Shown: positions 10,689 to 21,568 of the stretch, in pieces
Position numbering within the stretch: position 1 is the first letter of the stretch
Layout of the letters: each line of letters opens with the position of its first letter
Assembly (NCBI GenBank): GCA_029962745.1
Contig: CM057162.1
Location: 10,261,243 to 10,325,242, forward strand
Origin: Echinometra lucunter
Taxonomy: Eukaryota > Echinodermata > Echinoidea > Camarodonta > Echinometridae
Direction of reading: 5' to 3'
DNA: 64,000 nucleotides
Translations under genes and position numbers: made by a program
The notes under the pieces: model-generated
Seen by the model: only the letters and a program-made list of their open reading frames with translations
The model's database searches: none
What the model was told of the DNA's origin: nothing

Positions 10689-11359
10689 TCAAAGCTGCTT
10701 TATTGCCAAGTTTCTTTATGAAAATCGGACATTACCGTTAGGGATATTGCACACGCTGTGATATGGGTATCCCTTACAGAAATTTTGAAGTGCTGCAAGC
10801 TAGCGACTAGCTAGCAACTAGCTGGCAGCTAGCTTAATAAGCAATCGCAAGCTTGCGAACAGTACGTGCACACTAACTGCGTGCTAATAACTCGCTTAAA
10901 AACTTCTGCACGCACCTGTTGCAAGCTTATTAAGCTAGCTGCCAGCTAGTCGCTAGCTGGTCGCTAGCTAGCCGCTAGCTGGCCGCTAGCTTGCAGCAAG
11001 CCTAAAATTTCTGTAAGGGATGGGGCTGGCCTCACTCTGGTGCTGCAGCTGCAGCTCCGGCACAGCACTGAACGGTGGCAGGCTACGAACGGCTGGAGTG
11101 GTCGGCCGACTGGCGAAATGGAAGTACCGAGTAGTCGATTAATCGTCAAAGCTGCTTTATTGCCAAGTTTCTTTATGAAAATCGGACATTACCGTTAGGG
11201 ACATTGCACACGCTGTGATATGGGTATGGGGCTGGCCTCACTCCGGTGCTGCAGCTGCAGCTGCAGCTCCGGCGCAGCACTGAACGGTGGCAGGCTATGA
11301 ACGGCTGGAGTGGTCGGCCGACTGGCGAAATGGAAGTACCGAGTAGTCGATTAATCGTC
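10689..11359. repeat. Tandem duplication; first copy split by an inserted MITE
   Basis: Unit 1 (10689-11147, interrupted) and unit 2 (11146-11359) share TCAAAGCTGCTTTATTGCC at the start and GTAGTCGATTAATCGTC at the end, meeting at a 2-bp overlap. They differ by a few substitutions and by one extra CTGCAG unit in copy 2. Copy 2 preserves the empty target site of the insertion in copy 1. Confidence 0.93.
10771..11019. mobile_element. Palindromic MITE, CCCTTACAGAAATTTT ends
   Basis: Ends CCCTTACAGAAATTTT and AAAATTTCTGTAAGGG are perfect complements. The interior is full of GCTAGC/AGCTAG motifs forming further stems (for example CAAGCTAGCG and CTAGCTTGCAGCAAG). The paired empty site reads GGGTATGGGG, so the insertion duplicated two bases (AT). 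Length about 249 bp, non-coding. Confidence 0.93.
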
Positions 11360-11656
11360 CAAAAAAAAGTCTGTTTAAACGAATACCAAAAATGGGCTTT
11401 CAAAACAGCCCTAACGAAATGCATTGGTTTTGAATCATCACACAATGATCAGCAAAATTAAGGTAGTCTTATGAAAGGTATTAATTGATCCTATTACACT
11501 TAAATCACTTTCAGCTAATTAAGAGACTAATTAAGATGAATTAATTATAGTTTTCAGTTGAGAATGCAGACAAAGATCTTCAATACTAATGACCTTCCAC
11601 AATACAGGACTAGATATCAAGGGTATACAATGCAGGCCAAAGGGATTCAGACAACA

Positions 11657-11800
11657 GGGCCTTGTTTCATAAAACTTGTTATCAGTAACAACTGCTACAT
11701 TTGTATGACAAGTTGTCTCTCAGCCAATCAGATGCAAGGATTTCAGTAAATTATAACAGTTATTGCAACTTGTTATTGATAACAAGTTTTATGAAAGGGG
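11657..11800. mobile_element. MITE, TTTCATAAAACTTGTTATC family, copy 1
   Basis: Left end GGGCCTTGTTTCATAAAACT, right end AACAAGTTTTATGAAAGGGG. The core CAGCCAATCAGATGCAAGGA is the reverse complement of the core in 30071-30212, so the two are related but inverted. A G run follows. Confidence 0.8.
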
Positions 11801-11979
11801 GTGGGGGGGGGGGGGGGACAGAATAGTGAACTTTACCCTGGACCAAATACTACACCCCAACCCTAACCCCAATATAAACCTGACCCAACCCTTTATCTGA
11901 CCCTTACAGTGCAGCTTTGACCAAAAAGAAAAAAAAAATAGTAATAACTACAAGAATTTTGCCGCCAGTGCATACATCA

Positions 11980-12126
11980 GGGAACCGTTTCATGAAAGTT
12001 GCCACTCTCTGACAATTTCAGTAAAATCCTTGGTTTTGATTGGCCGAGAAGCACTGGTCACTGACTATGGTAATTGTCAGAGAATGACAACTTGTCAGTG
12101 CTGACAACTTTCATGAAACGGTGCCC
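11980..12126. mobile_element. MITE, CCGTTTCATGAAAGTTG family
   Basis: Left end GGGAACCGTTTCATGAAAGT, right end CTTTCATGAAACGGTGCCC, about 147 bp. The core (AAATCCTTGGTTTTGATTGG) is distantly like that of the 30071 element, so this is probably a sister subfamily. Confidence 0.8.
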
Positions 12127-12699
12127 AGGTCACCACTGTCTACACATACATGGTAATACACAACTGATCAGTGGGGTAAAATATTATATTGTCTTGGAGA
12201 TGAAGTTAGCAGTGAAAGATCAGGGGACCTAAGGAACACCTCAAATCCACTGCCACAGGGGCATCTTCTAAACCTTGTTATTTTTGCCGTTTCAATTTCC
12301 GGATGAAACACATGGTACGAGGAGGGATCGGACGCTGACGTGCCTTAGAGATTTGAATGTTGCTATATTGGAGAAGAGGGCCTGTGATAAGGGCCTTACG
12401 TCAACATTTCATCATGGGCTGGGTTTGTCTCGTTAATAAAGCCCTTTCAAACTGATCATCACTGGGTGTCTTTCGCAGAACTTCCAGTGGACGATGCCGT
12501 AAATTTTCCTTATGAACCAGGTTGCTGATTTGCAAGTATCATTTAAAAAAAATGGTTTCATTCATAAATCAGAACAAAATTGCCTTATTACTCCTATAAA
12601 TATTTTCTTTCAAAAATGTAAATGATGACAGGCGCAGGATACTTACAAAATTCAACAAGAAAGAAAGAGAATTATTCAATCAAATTACCCTTTTAGTGA

Positions 12700-12895
12700 A
12701 GAATGATTTTGAATATCATAGAAGTAAAGCCACTTTTTAAAAACAAGGCAGTAACTGTGATAGGGATACTGGTTAAGAATAATGTGAGTATAAGGATTAA
12801 GTTTAACGTTACATTTCAGGTCAGGTTTTATGTTTGGTTTAAAATACGCAGATTTTCCATGGGAGCAATTGTCGCTGGAGCAAATGAATGACCCC
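12700..12895. repeat. Dispersed repeat (GGAGCAATTGTCGCxGGAGC), copy 1
   Basis: Shares order and spacing of several blocks with 24379-24515: AGGATTAAGTTTAA-like, GTTTTATGTTTGG, GCAGATTTTCCATGG, GCAATTGTCGCTGGAGCAAA. It ends in a C run. Confidence 0.65.
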
Positions 12896-13220
12896 CCCCC
12901 CCCCCCCCCCGGAAGAACACAAGATTATTATACACTATAAAAGTAGACCCCAGACCCTGGAGCCCCCCACTCAAAGACCTTGATTATCTTCACTCTTAAT
13001 TTCTTACATTAGGAATTAATCTGCATCAATTGCAATCAAGGACAACTCCAAACTTAGATTACAAAATTAAAATTCACAAGATAAATTTCTCAAATCAGAT
13101 TAAGATGTTTAATAAAATTTGATTTGTCCCTGATATGCATGTAAATCAAATGAATTTCACAGTAAAAGTTTCACACAAAACATTTTAATTTGTGAACAAT
13201 CAGACCATGAAAATACATAC

Positions 13221-13298
13221 TTGAGTTTCATCATTCTCTGGTGGACTTTCAGTCTCTTTGTTCTTTTTAGACTTCTTCTTTCGATGTGAAAACGCCAT
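13221..13298 (-). CDS. Candidate alternative first coding exon inside the large PDZ intron
   Basis: An ATG at 13298 (context tcacaATGGC, purine at -3 and G at +4) opens 26 codons: MAFSHRKKKSKKNKETESPP then ENDETQ, followed by donor gtatgt. It ends in phase 0. The next minus-strand exon downstream, 9161-9218, begins in phase 0, so a transcript from here would read ...NDETQ-VNGTLVTSS and contain only the second half of the PDZ domain. Skipping to the phase-0 exon at 5282 would omit the PDZ altogether. The Lys/Arg-rich N-terminus could bind acidic membrane or act as a nuclear signal (inference). It may instead belong to an unrelated nested transcript. Confidence 0.4.
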
Positions 13299-13736
13299 TG
13301 TGATAATGTTATAAAAAGAAGAGAGTCAGCGCAACTCACAAGTGCAGTGAAGTATCACAGGATTCCAATAAGCATGTGTACGACGAAAAGTATGAATTGC
13401 AGATTCCATGCAAGACTGATTATCTGAAGAGAAGCACTGATAAGGCTCCACATAAGTCACGATTTTCATTCAGGAAACACCAATAAGTTTCAAAATGCAG
13501 CTTAAGAAAGAGACATGAAACAATCTATCGGCTTTCTTCATCTGCAACAATGGAGTTGAAAAATGAATTAATTCCAAATATTCCACAATGACATGAATGG
13601 GAAAAATCCACTGCTATATGATGAGGATCTACTCCTTGATAAAATATCCAGCACTGTAGTCTGTCTGTAATAAAGGCAATGAAAATATATCCTGTATAAG
13701 AATAGATTTTGACTTTTCGTTTCTCCTTCTCCCACG
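13299..13736. promoter_or_regulatory. Possible bidirectional or alternative promoter interval
   Basis: This stretch separates the candidate minus-strand ATG at 13298 from the candidate plus-strand ATG at 13737. It is not obviously repetitive. No convincing TATA box in the right orientation was seen. If either start is real, the transcription start should lie here or, for the minus-strand transcript, further up to 16100. Confidence 0.25.
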
Positions 13737-13825
13737 ATGGCTTTGCTTCACGATGATGACGTTCACGGATATGGTCTTCCGCATCAACCTTTCGCCAGCT
13801 CCCCGGAGGACATTCTTCCTACCAG
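13737..13825 (+). CDS. Doubtful plus-strand start exon, divergent to 13298
   Basis: An ATG at 13737 (cccacgATGG) begins MALLHDDDVHGYGLPHQPFA then SSPEDILPT before a possible donor CAG|gtaccg. There is an in-frame stop (TGA) upstream, so the ATG would be the initiator. The sequence is GC-richer than the surroundings and protein-like, and lies about 440 bp from the oppositely oriented candidate start at 13298. However it cannot be joined in frame to the next plus-strand segment at 13940. Without splicing it would stop after about 40 codons. No family is recognised. Confidence 0.2.
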
Positions 13826-13939
13826 GTACCGGGTGAACATTACAAAGAAATCCTGCTCAATGTGACATGTGTCACAAAGCCCTAGCTCAGTTGTGGGATA
13901 GAATCCAGATTTAGAGATTAGTGTAGTCTCCAGCTACAG

Positions 13940-14050
13940 ATCCAAGCAAGGGCGCATCGGTGTATGATGATTATTTCACGTCTCGAGAAATGAAAAAGCA
14001 AGTCGAGCGAAACGTGGCGAGACTGAATATGTCGGAACTGAAAGCAAAAG
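13940..14050 (+). CDS. Doubtful plus-strand exon-like unit (YDDYFTSREMKKQVERN)
   Basis: Between acceptor ctacag and a good donor gtacgt, 111 bp are open: PSKGASVYDDYFTSREMKKQ then VERNVARLNMSELKAK. The helix-like charged stretch looks coding. But decayed relatives of the same stretch recur about every 110-155 bp downstream (near 14152, 14266 and 14376), with stops, so this may be the best-preserved unit of a non-coding tandem repeat or of a decayed exon array. No homology is recognised. Confidence 0.2.
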
Positions 14051-15720
14051 GTACGTACAGGTATATATGTAAAACACATTTAGTTCTTCCCTACAGAGCC
14101 AAGCTGGGATGCATTACCAATGATGGATTGTTCATGTATAAAGAGATGTGAAAGCAAGTTTAGCAAATGGTATCAAGTGTGAAGGCAAGGATATACGCTC
14201 TCTATAAATGCAAGCCACAGTACTCTTTGAGTACTCTTGAGTTCTTCAAGTCTTCAGAAACACGCAAGCAAGTTGGACACATGGTTATTGAGTCTGAACG
14301 CAAAGGTATAGCTTTTCTATGACTCCAATCAAGATGTATCAGCAGTGACGCGTTTTCATGTTTCCTGAAACGTGAAAACAAGCCGAGTACAAGTTTGAAT
14401 GAAAAGGTGTAAAGAAATGACAAAAGTATGTGTGAGTTTGCTTCAACAACAGACTATTATCCATTGATTCTGCACAGCATGTGAACTTGACCTAGACTAT
14501 CACCACATCAATGAAAGCAATGGAATAGGTTTTAAGCTATCCTGCAAACAACGTCACAAACCGGGTACACATCAAAAAGAAGAACATCAGCTTTATGAGC
14601 ATTCACAATATCCCACAGTAGGTGTGCTGAAAGTATTTGTCAGCAACAATAGCATATTTCCAAATGATGTTTACATTAGCTCACCGTGAATGAAAGACCA
14701 GTGCAGTCAGTGACTTGGCATATTCCACAATGCAGAAGAATCTATCAAACACACGACATCGTATTATTCAGTCTTGTGCAAACCGCTGCATTCTCACGCA
14801 CAAAGACTTGTCAGAAAGATCTGCATGATATAATGTATTCATGCAGCTCACAATCTGCTCACGTCAATCACTTCATAAGATGATTTCGCTGAAAGCAATG
14901 TGATTCATTGCGTATAACCTTGATCAATAATACATACAGGGAACTCCTCAAAATGTACTTTGCTCTAAGTGCAAGTTCAGCTGACAAAAGTTTCGAAACT
15001 TGTGATCTTTGAATACCAGTTTCAAAAGGACATTTGCATGAAAATATCTAACAGAGGAAACTCCTCTTGAGAGAGTTTCATTAGAGGTAAATGTGTTTTG
15101 ACAGAAGATTCTTTACTCAAAGTTTTTCGCTCTGTGACATCTAAGAAAAGTGAGAATGCAACCCCAGACTGCCAAAGATTTGAGAGATTCTTCACTTCCA
15201 GGTTCTGAAGCTAACCCCTTGGAATTACTCATGAGGTACTTCTACTCCCTGTCTCTTCATAGATCCAATCCTCACGCATAGAAGCGCCTAAAGTCAGATT
15301 TAATGGCAAAATCAGTGGATATATTATCCTGGGTAGAATATTTCCAAATGGGAACACAGCTACATGTACAGAGGATTTTCAAATCAGATGCCTGGAAGAG
15401 AAATCTGGCAGGGAAGAAAGCACAACTCATATCCAGAATTAAGTTCATTGGAAGTACAGATTATCTTCAAACATGAACAAGGCTTATACAATGTTCCTAT
15501 AATGATGTATAAAAACTTGGCCAGATCTCCGAACTCAAATCCAAAGTGCCATTCACTAGGAGTCTACTATTCCTCAATGTGTGAACAAAGCTTTGAGAGT
15601 TATTCCAATTCAATGACACGAGGAAAACTCTGGCTCAGAAGATCCAAAACCAAATTCAGGGTCTATCCACAATATCTTCAAATATGAACAAGGCTTTGAG
15701 AGAGATCTTTCTATTCTGAC
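13960..15720. repeat. Degenerate tandem array, unit roughly 105-155 bp
   Basis: An AAGCAAGT-type core recurs at about 13996, 14152, 14266 and (as AAACAAGC) 14376, each followed 30-40 bp later by a CTGAA-x-GCAAAGG-like motif. Near the other end, TGAACAAGGCT or its variant recurs at 15474, 15582 and 15685. The middle is too decayed to align by eye. The array lies immediately 5' (minus sense) of the candidate alternative start exon. Confidence 0.4.
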
Positions 15721-15769
15721 GCCAATACAGAACCATCTGCCCAAAAAAAGAGGAGAGAGAAAAGCTTTA

Positions 15770-16110
15770 TTTCGTCTCGGCGACAGATACATAGAGGGAT
15801 AAATGGCTAAGTCGGGACACGAGTGCCGAAGTCACATCCAACTTCACCCACATCAAACCAGTCAATAACTTGTCAGCAATAGTCCACGGAGCTCTGCGCA
15901 GCTGAATGGTCACTCGACAGTGTCCCTCGGCCTAATGGATGCAGGGTGAATATCACCATTCATGTGTCCTGTGCCTCTCCCAGTGATGCGGGGAGATTGG
16001 CAGTGCTTGCTCCACAAGGTACAATGCACCCCTGATGGTGTCAGCCTTCTCCAGGGATTACGCAAGGCACAAGGGTAAACAACTGCAATGCCAGCTGACA
16101 GTTTGCTCCA
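15770..16110. promoter_or_regulatory. Possible regulatory module upstream of alternative start
   Basis: A GC-balanced, complex, non-repeat stretch unlike its AT-rich surroundings, with no splice-bounded frame. It lies about 2.5 kb upstream (minus sense) of the candidate start at 13298. The call is by base composition only. Confidence 0.25.
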
Positions 16111-17492
16111 ATAGGCTGAAAATATCTAACCACAGAATCCGAGGGAAGTTGTCGCAAGGGGGAAAAAAAAATCTACTTTCCTAAAAAGTGAATCATTGTT
16201 AAACCTGCACAAACACAAAACTGGTGCACTTTATAAGAGTTGATCTAAATAATAGACAATGTTTACATATTCATGCATAATTCGTTCACGAAGAGCTTTA
16301 CACATACTTAACAAAGTATGCGCATGACGGTTATGACATTTATGCGCAGCATTGTCATCATAAGTTGATTGTTTTAGCTCATGGCAATCATTACATTGTA
16401 GATCAACTAATCTGTCAAGTATGCAATTCGGTTTCACTACTGAAGGAGAGAATTACTCAACCCTGATATCATTGACAAATGATATTTGTATCTGAAGTAG
16501 ATCAAAAACTGAAACAATTCATTTCTATGGGTAATAATGATTAAGGACAAAGCTGCTGTAACTCACAATAGTTGGGTGTATCCAATGTGCAAAACATTTC
16601 TAAGAACAGCCATAAGTTTTGATTCAACGTACCAGTAATGTGTCTTCCTCCCCTCAAAACTACTTATCCCCTCTTTCCACTCGTCCTGAACATCATTACT
16701 GGGACAATCCAAACACATCTCAATAGTTTAATCATTATTAAAGAAATAACTAAACAATTTGGATTTTCCTTACCATCAAACAGTTCAAGTTCAACACAAG
16801 ACCTTCCATATACAGAAAGTTTTAGATACATGTATGTACATGTATAAGCACTGAATCAAGCAGTGAAGTGAACTTATTCCACAGATGAATTACATCCAGC
16901 CCCCCACCCCCATTGTTTCCCATGGATATTGGTAGTACTATGCTTAACCCCATATGCCTTCACCCCTACCCCCCCCCCACCCCTCAAGGAGGTAGACTGC
17001 ATCTAATTCACTTCTGAATTTATTTCATAATTTTCAATATCACATCCCCTCTCTTTCCTTGGAAACCCAGATCTTCATCGGATGAATTTCTAGTCCGTTA
17101 ATCGCCGATGACAGGTTTCTCTCCAGTCCCATATATTGGCAATCTTGTCATGTCCCTGAGAAGTGGGCCAAGTGTTACCACACATGTGTTTCTACAGCTT
17201 TACAGCCCTAAATTCACCAGATGATCGTCTCCAATGTGATTCACTGCTCAATCTAACTCCAGAGAAGTCAGTACTCATGAAATTCAAATCATTCAGTTCA
17301 GAAGAACTGAGGTGAAGTGCGAACTGAATCAACAATAGTCAATCTTTTCAAACAGTATGACAGAATTTTCTGAACAGTACACCCTCCTAATGCAATAAAT
17401 TGTACATTTTAATTCACTTGCTAAAGCAAGGTACTGCAGAAGGCTGCATTATCACTGAAAGCATATTTCAATTGGATTTAAACATAATGATT

Positions 17493-17799
17493 CTAAAGGT
17501 GCTTTCACACATGATGCGACAGTGTGGTACCACACTGTGGCGCCACACTGTTTCGTCTTTACACATGGTGGGACTTTGTCTCACCACATATATTAATGAA
17601 TGCGCATTAACGCGTCAACTCTCAATAAGAGAGCATATAGTCAAAACTTGCGCATGCTTGCGCATGCATGCCCATGTCGACAATTTTTGCGCTAACTTTT
17701 TAGAAATTTGATTGGTACGCATTTTTTGTGTATCTAGGCAGCAAAAAAAAGTGTGTCCTGCCTCATAGGCTTGTACACAAAAAAGTGTGGTACCTTTAG
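17493..17799. mobile_element. Possible MITE with CTAAAGGTRC ends
   Basis: Left end CTAAAGGTGCTTTCACACAT and right end, inward on the other strand, CTAAAGGTACCACACTTTTT. Near the left end is the perfect palindrome CAGTGTGGTACCACACTG (17520-17537), followed by TGTGGCGCCACA. No coding capacity; a C tract follows. Confidence 0.5.
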
Positions 17800-18404
17800 G
17801 GTAAACAGGCAGTTCTTCAGGACCGACCCCCCCCCCCCCCACCATTTTCCACTTTTTAGATGTACATGTACTTGTTGTATACATGTATTAAGTTTATCTT
17901 TCACATGAGGGTTTCATTTTAAGAATTTTGTGGGATCACATATTCGTTCAATGATAAAAGAAAATCTGCTGACAATGAATATTCACTTCAGGTAGACATG
18001 TAATGCGGGACAAAATACGGCAAAAACAACTTGCAAAAATGTCTATGTCTCCATGTCCTCATCATCCACAAAAATATCTGTATTGGAAATATCAGCTTCA
18101 ACAGGACTCATTTATGATTCCACCAATGAGTACATTTATTGACAGCGACTGGAATAAGTACCATTATAGCCAACAGTAATCCTTTTCATCTTATTATTAT
18201 CATCAAAGAAGTTCTCTCAGGCAAATTAATCAAGGGCTGTTCACACATGCCGGGGTAAGTCTGGGCAACAGAACTCCTTAAAATAGAGCTTTTTGTTTAC
18301 CAAATGAATGGTATAAGTGGGAACATCTGTGCCAACACAGTTTTTATGCATAATCACCTGTCTATGTTATAAGATAAGATCCCTATAAGTAAAGCTCAGA
18401 CTTA

Positions 18405-18801
18405 TACCCCTTTCACAGTGGGCAAAGGGGAAGAACTCACTGTGAAAGGTGCAGGTGAAAACTTCCCCACTGAACTTAAGCGGGTAACTTCTCCACCTCG
18501 CGAGGTGGAGAAGAGGTGGTGAAGTAACACGGGGAAGCGGTTTACCCGCTGAAACTGCCCACTGTGAAAGGTACGCTACAAGTTTCCCCGCTTAATGACG
18601 TCAGAGGTCAAATCTCATTTCCGCCTATCCGAGATTCCGCCACAGAACTTTCCATAGGATTCCTCGCGCTAAATGACCCCAGCCTACTGTACTTCCGGCA
18701 GAGCTCACCAGGGAAGAGAAGACGGTGAAGTGAGGAATGTGTGCTATAAAGTTAAGCGGGGAACTTCAACGGGTAAAGAAGACATGACTGTGAAAGGGGT
18801 A
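18405..18801. mobile_element. PIF/Harbinger-like MITE with TTA duplication
   Basis: Ends TACCCCTTTCACAGT and ACTGTGAAAGGGGTA are perfect inverted repeats, flanked on both sides by TTA (18402-18404 and 18802-18804). A 3-bp TWA duplication is typical of PIF/Harbinger. Sub-terminal repeats of CACTGTGAAAGGT and an internal hairpin CTCCACCTCGCGAGGTGGAG occur. About 397 bp, GC-rich, non-coding. Confidence 0.85.
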
Positions 18802-19399
18802 TTAAGCCCCCCCCCCCCCTAAACTTGCAGTTCATTGCATACGTGAACAGCCTTAACAGAGTTCTCCCTTCCCAATCAGAACAAAGTGACCAGAGACCCT
18901 ATCCACCCTCGCATTTACAACACACGCGGGATTTCAATTAGATGGCAGTGATGCTGTAACTCTAGACATTTATGAATTATCCTCAATAAGGAGAAGGATC
19001 CCCCAGAATTAGCCTGCCCATGATGCGTATCCTATTGACAGGTCACCACCTCCTGCCTCCTGTGGTCCTGTCACATCTTGCCGATTTAGCCAGCGTACAC
19101 CGACACATGAAACATTTGGTGAATACGTGTGTCGAATAAGTTATGGGCAAGGTTTGTATAAGAACGCACCAAAGCACACTGGTATATGTCGCAGTACAGC
19201 GAGGTTGATGTAAAATTGTTAGTGCATGGCTCACATGTCTTGCATACATAATGTAAGTTTATAAGATTGTTGCATATGTTCACACTGTTACTTCTCATTT
19301 TCTAGTAAATACAAGATTTTGTACATCCTGAATGCATTTAAGTTGTAGAAAGTCACTGGTGATGAAACTTTGAGCCTGGGAAAGAGATGTCAAGGGGTG

Positions 19400-19850
19400 T
19401 GTTTAGTGAGGGAACTCAATTTCTAGAAATTAGAAATGGGTACTTGAGTAGCGAACACAAATCGCGTTCACGATGGGTGGTCTCTCTGGATGTCGTGTTT
19501 ATCATCGCGATCTGAGTTCCCGAAACCATCAAGCCCATGCCCAGCTGTAAGTGACCCAGCAGTGAAGGTCAAATCTGGCGGGCTTATTACTTTTATCTCA
19601 TCCGGAAACAGGAGTCCAAAGTTCCCAAACGAAACGCGACTGAGGTCGCGTTGTGTTAATTGCCACAACTTGAGTCGCCGATCTTGTTCAATGGGTAATC
19701 AAATCCCCCTTTTTGGCAGAACTCAAGTCCGGTACGCTAGTTCAGTAATCAAGTCGCCGTCGCATTTATCAAGGGTAACAGGTAAGCTAGTTCGGAACTT
19801 GGGTCACTTATATAAGCCCTCTGTTACCCTCGATAAACACATTCAAGATC
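19400..19850. other. CpG-richer, repeat-like segment of unknown nature
   Basis: It has many CG dinucleotides and recurring AACTCAAGT/ACTTGAGT motifs on both strands, with a TATATAA motif near 19809. It may be a decayed DNA element or a regulatory segment. The 124-residue plus-strand frame across it shows no family features. Confidence 0.3.
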
Positions 19851-19860
19851 CACTTCGCCA

Positions 19861-20500
19861 ATAGGGCAAGAGGAAAAAAAGAGGAGCACCCTGCACCTTC
19901 AGACATCTGGAAAATTCGTATTTTGTTTATTTCAACCTGAATTCAAACATAATACAACAAATACATTTTGTACCTTGTTTCTGTTTTTAAAGAAAAATGA
20001 GGACATGAGTATTCTTCCTCTTTTGTAGCAGGAAATGAAGAGCATTTAATGACAGGCATTTGTTTCAGCTGACAAGAAATATACTGAATTTCCTTCCTTC
20101 CAGGGAAAAAATCAAGTGTTAATCCTGTAGAAATCTGATTTGATTTTGTTAAAAACACATATTTTCCAAAAACCCCAAGCATCTGCTATCTTTGGATCAA
20201 CTTACCCGATAGGGCAAGAGACAAAAAATATATACATTTTGGGAGCATGCTGCACCTTCAGACAACTGGAAAATTCATACTTTGTTAATTCCAACCTGAA
20301 TTCTACCAGAATACATACCTTGCTCCAATTAAAAACAAAAGACAGAATTTCCTGTTTGTTGCAGGAGATGCAGAGCACTTATTTCATGCTTACAAGAAAC
20401 AAACTGATCTTCCTTCCTTCCTTCCTTCCAGGGAAAAATCAAGTGTTTAACCTGCTGAATCTGATTTGCTTTTGGTAAAAACGCATAATTTGCAAAGACT
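19861..20500. repeat. Direct duplication, period about 348 bp
   Basis: Two diverged copies start ATAGGGCAAGAG at 19861 and 20209. Both contain TGCACCTTCAGACA, CTGGAAAATTC, CAACCTGAATTC, TTCCTTCCAGGGAAAAA and CAAGTGTT in the same order. Confidence 0.85.
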
Positions 20501-21568
20501 CCACACTATTTTTGGCTAAAAGTATAAAACATACTAATGTTACAGGCATTGGTCCCCAAACACTCACAAGCTAATACTGCGGTAGACATAACAATCGACT
20601 TGTGTTTCTACCTCTATGTATAGTCCTCTTTATTTGGAAGCATGATAGCGAATGCACATAGCACAGGCTGGATTACAAGGAAGTTTAGAGGTCTTATCAA
20701 CTGCGTGTAATTGAGTATGGTTGGAACGAAATGCAGGTAGCAGATAGAATTAATCCTTTCTTGTAGTTTGATTCCTTTTGGCAGGAATGACTGTGCTGAT
20801 AGCAGACAAGGACATCAGCACTATTTTTAAAGGTTTAGTTGTTTACATTCAGAGTGCATCGAAAGTTCTAAATTAAGAAGAATTTGCAGGCATATTCTCC
20901 AAGCATCTGTAAGGGCCAATCAGAGAAAAATGATAAATAATGAGATATTCAAATCTTTATCAAAAGCACAATATGTTTGTGCATTTTTTTTTTAAATAGG
21001 CTATCATGAAGTACATTATACTACATACAAAGTAAAATCAACTTTGAGACAAGAGTACCAGTAACTGGAACAAGCCTACTCACAAGTTATCCTTATGTTT
21101 CTTCTGAGTAAATATTAGATGGATTTAGTGTGCATACTCTCATTTTGAATCATGGTGCTCCATATTAAGAGCTTTAATAGTCAGCCCTATAATACAGGTA
21201 CACTCCAACAACAGCAATCATTTTCTCTGTTGACTAATTATTTGTTGATGTTGCAGAGGGGTAAACAATCGAATGTTATTTCATTTTGTTGTTGTTGTTC
21301 ATAAATATATGACGGGATGGGTAATGAATGATATCATTCAAGGTGAACGGAGTTTTAATACATGTAATTCCAACAAGATTCTAGATCTTGATGGCAACAT
21401 GGGCAGATGTTTTAGGGGTCCATCCTTGCTAACTGGGATGGGGTTCACAAAGGACTAATTTGAACTGTGTGTAATGCATGGTGTATTCCATTGGTCAGAA
21501 TGCTGCAGGGATGTCCATACACTGCATAGAGAACTACTCTAGTTATTATGCACTTAAGAAGGATTCTC

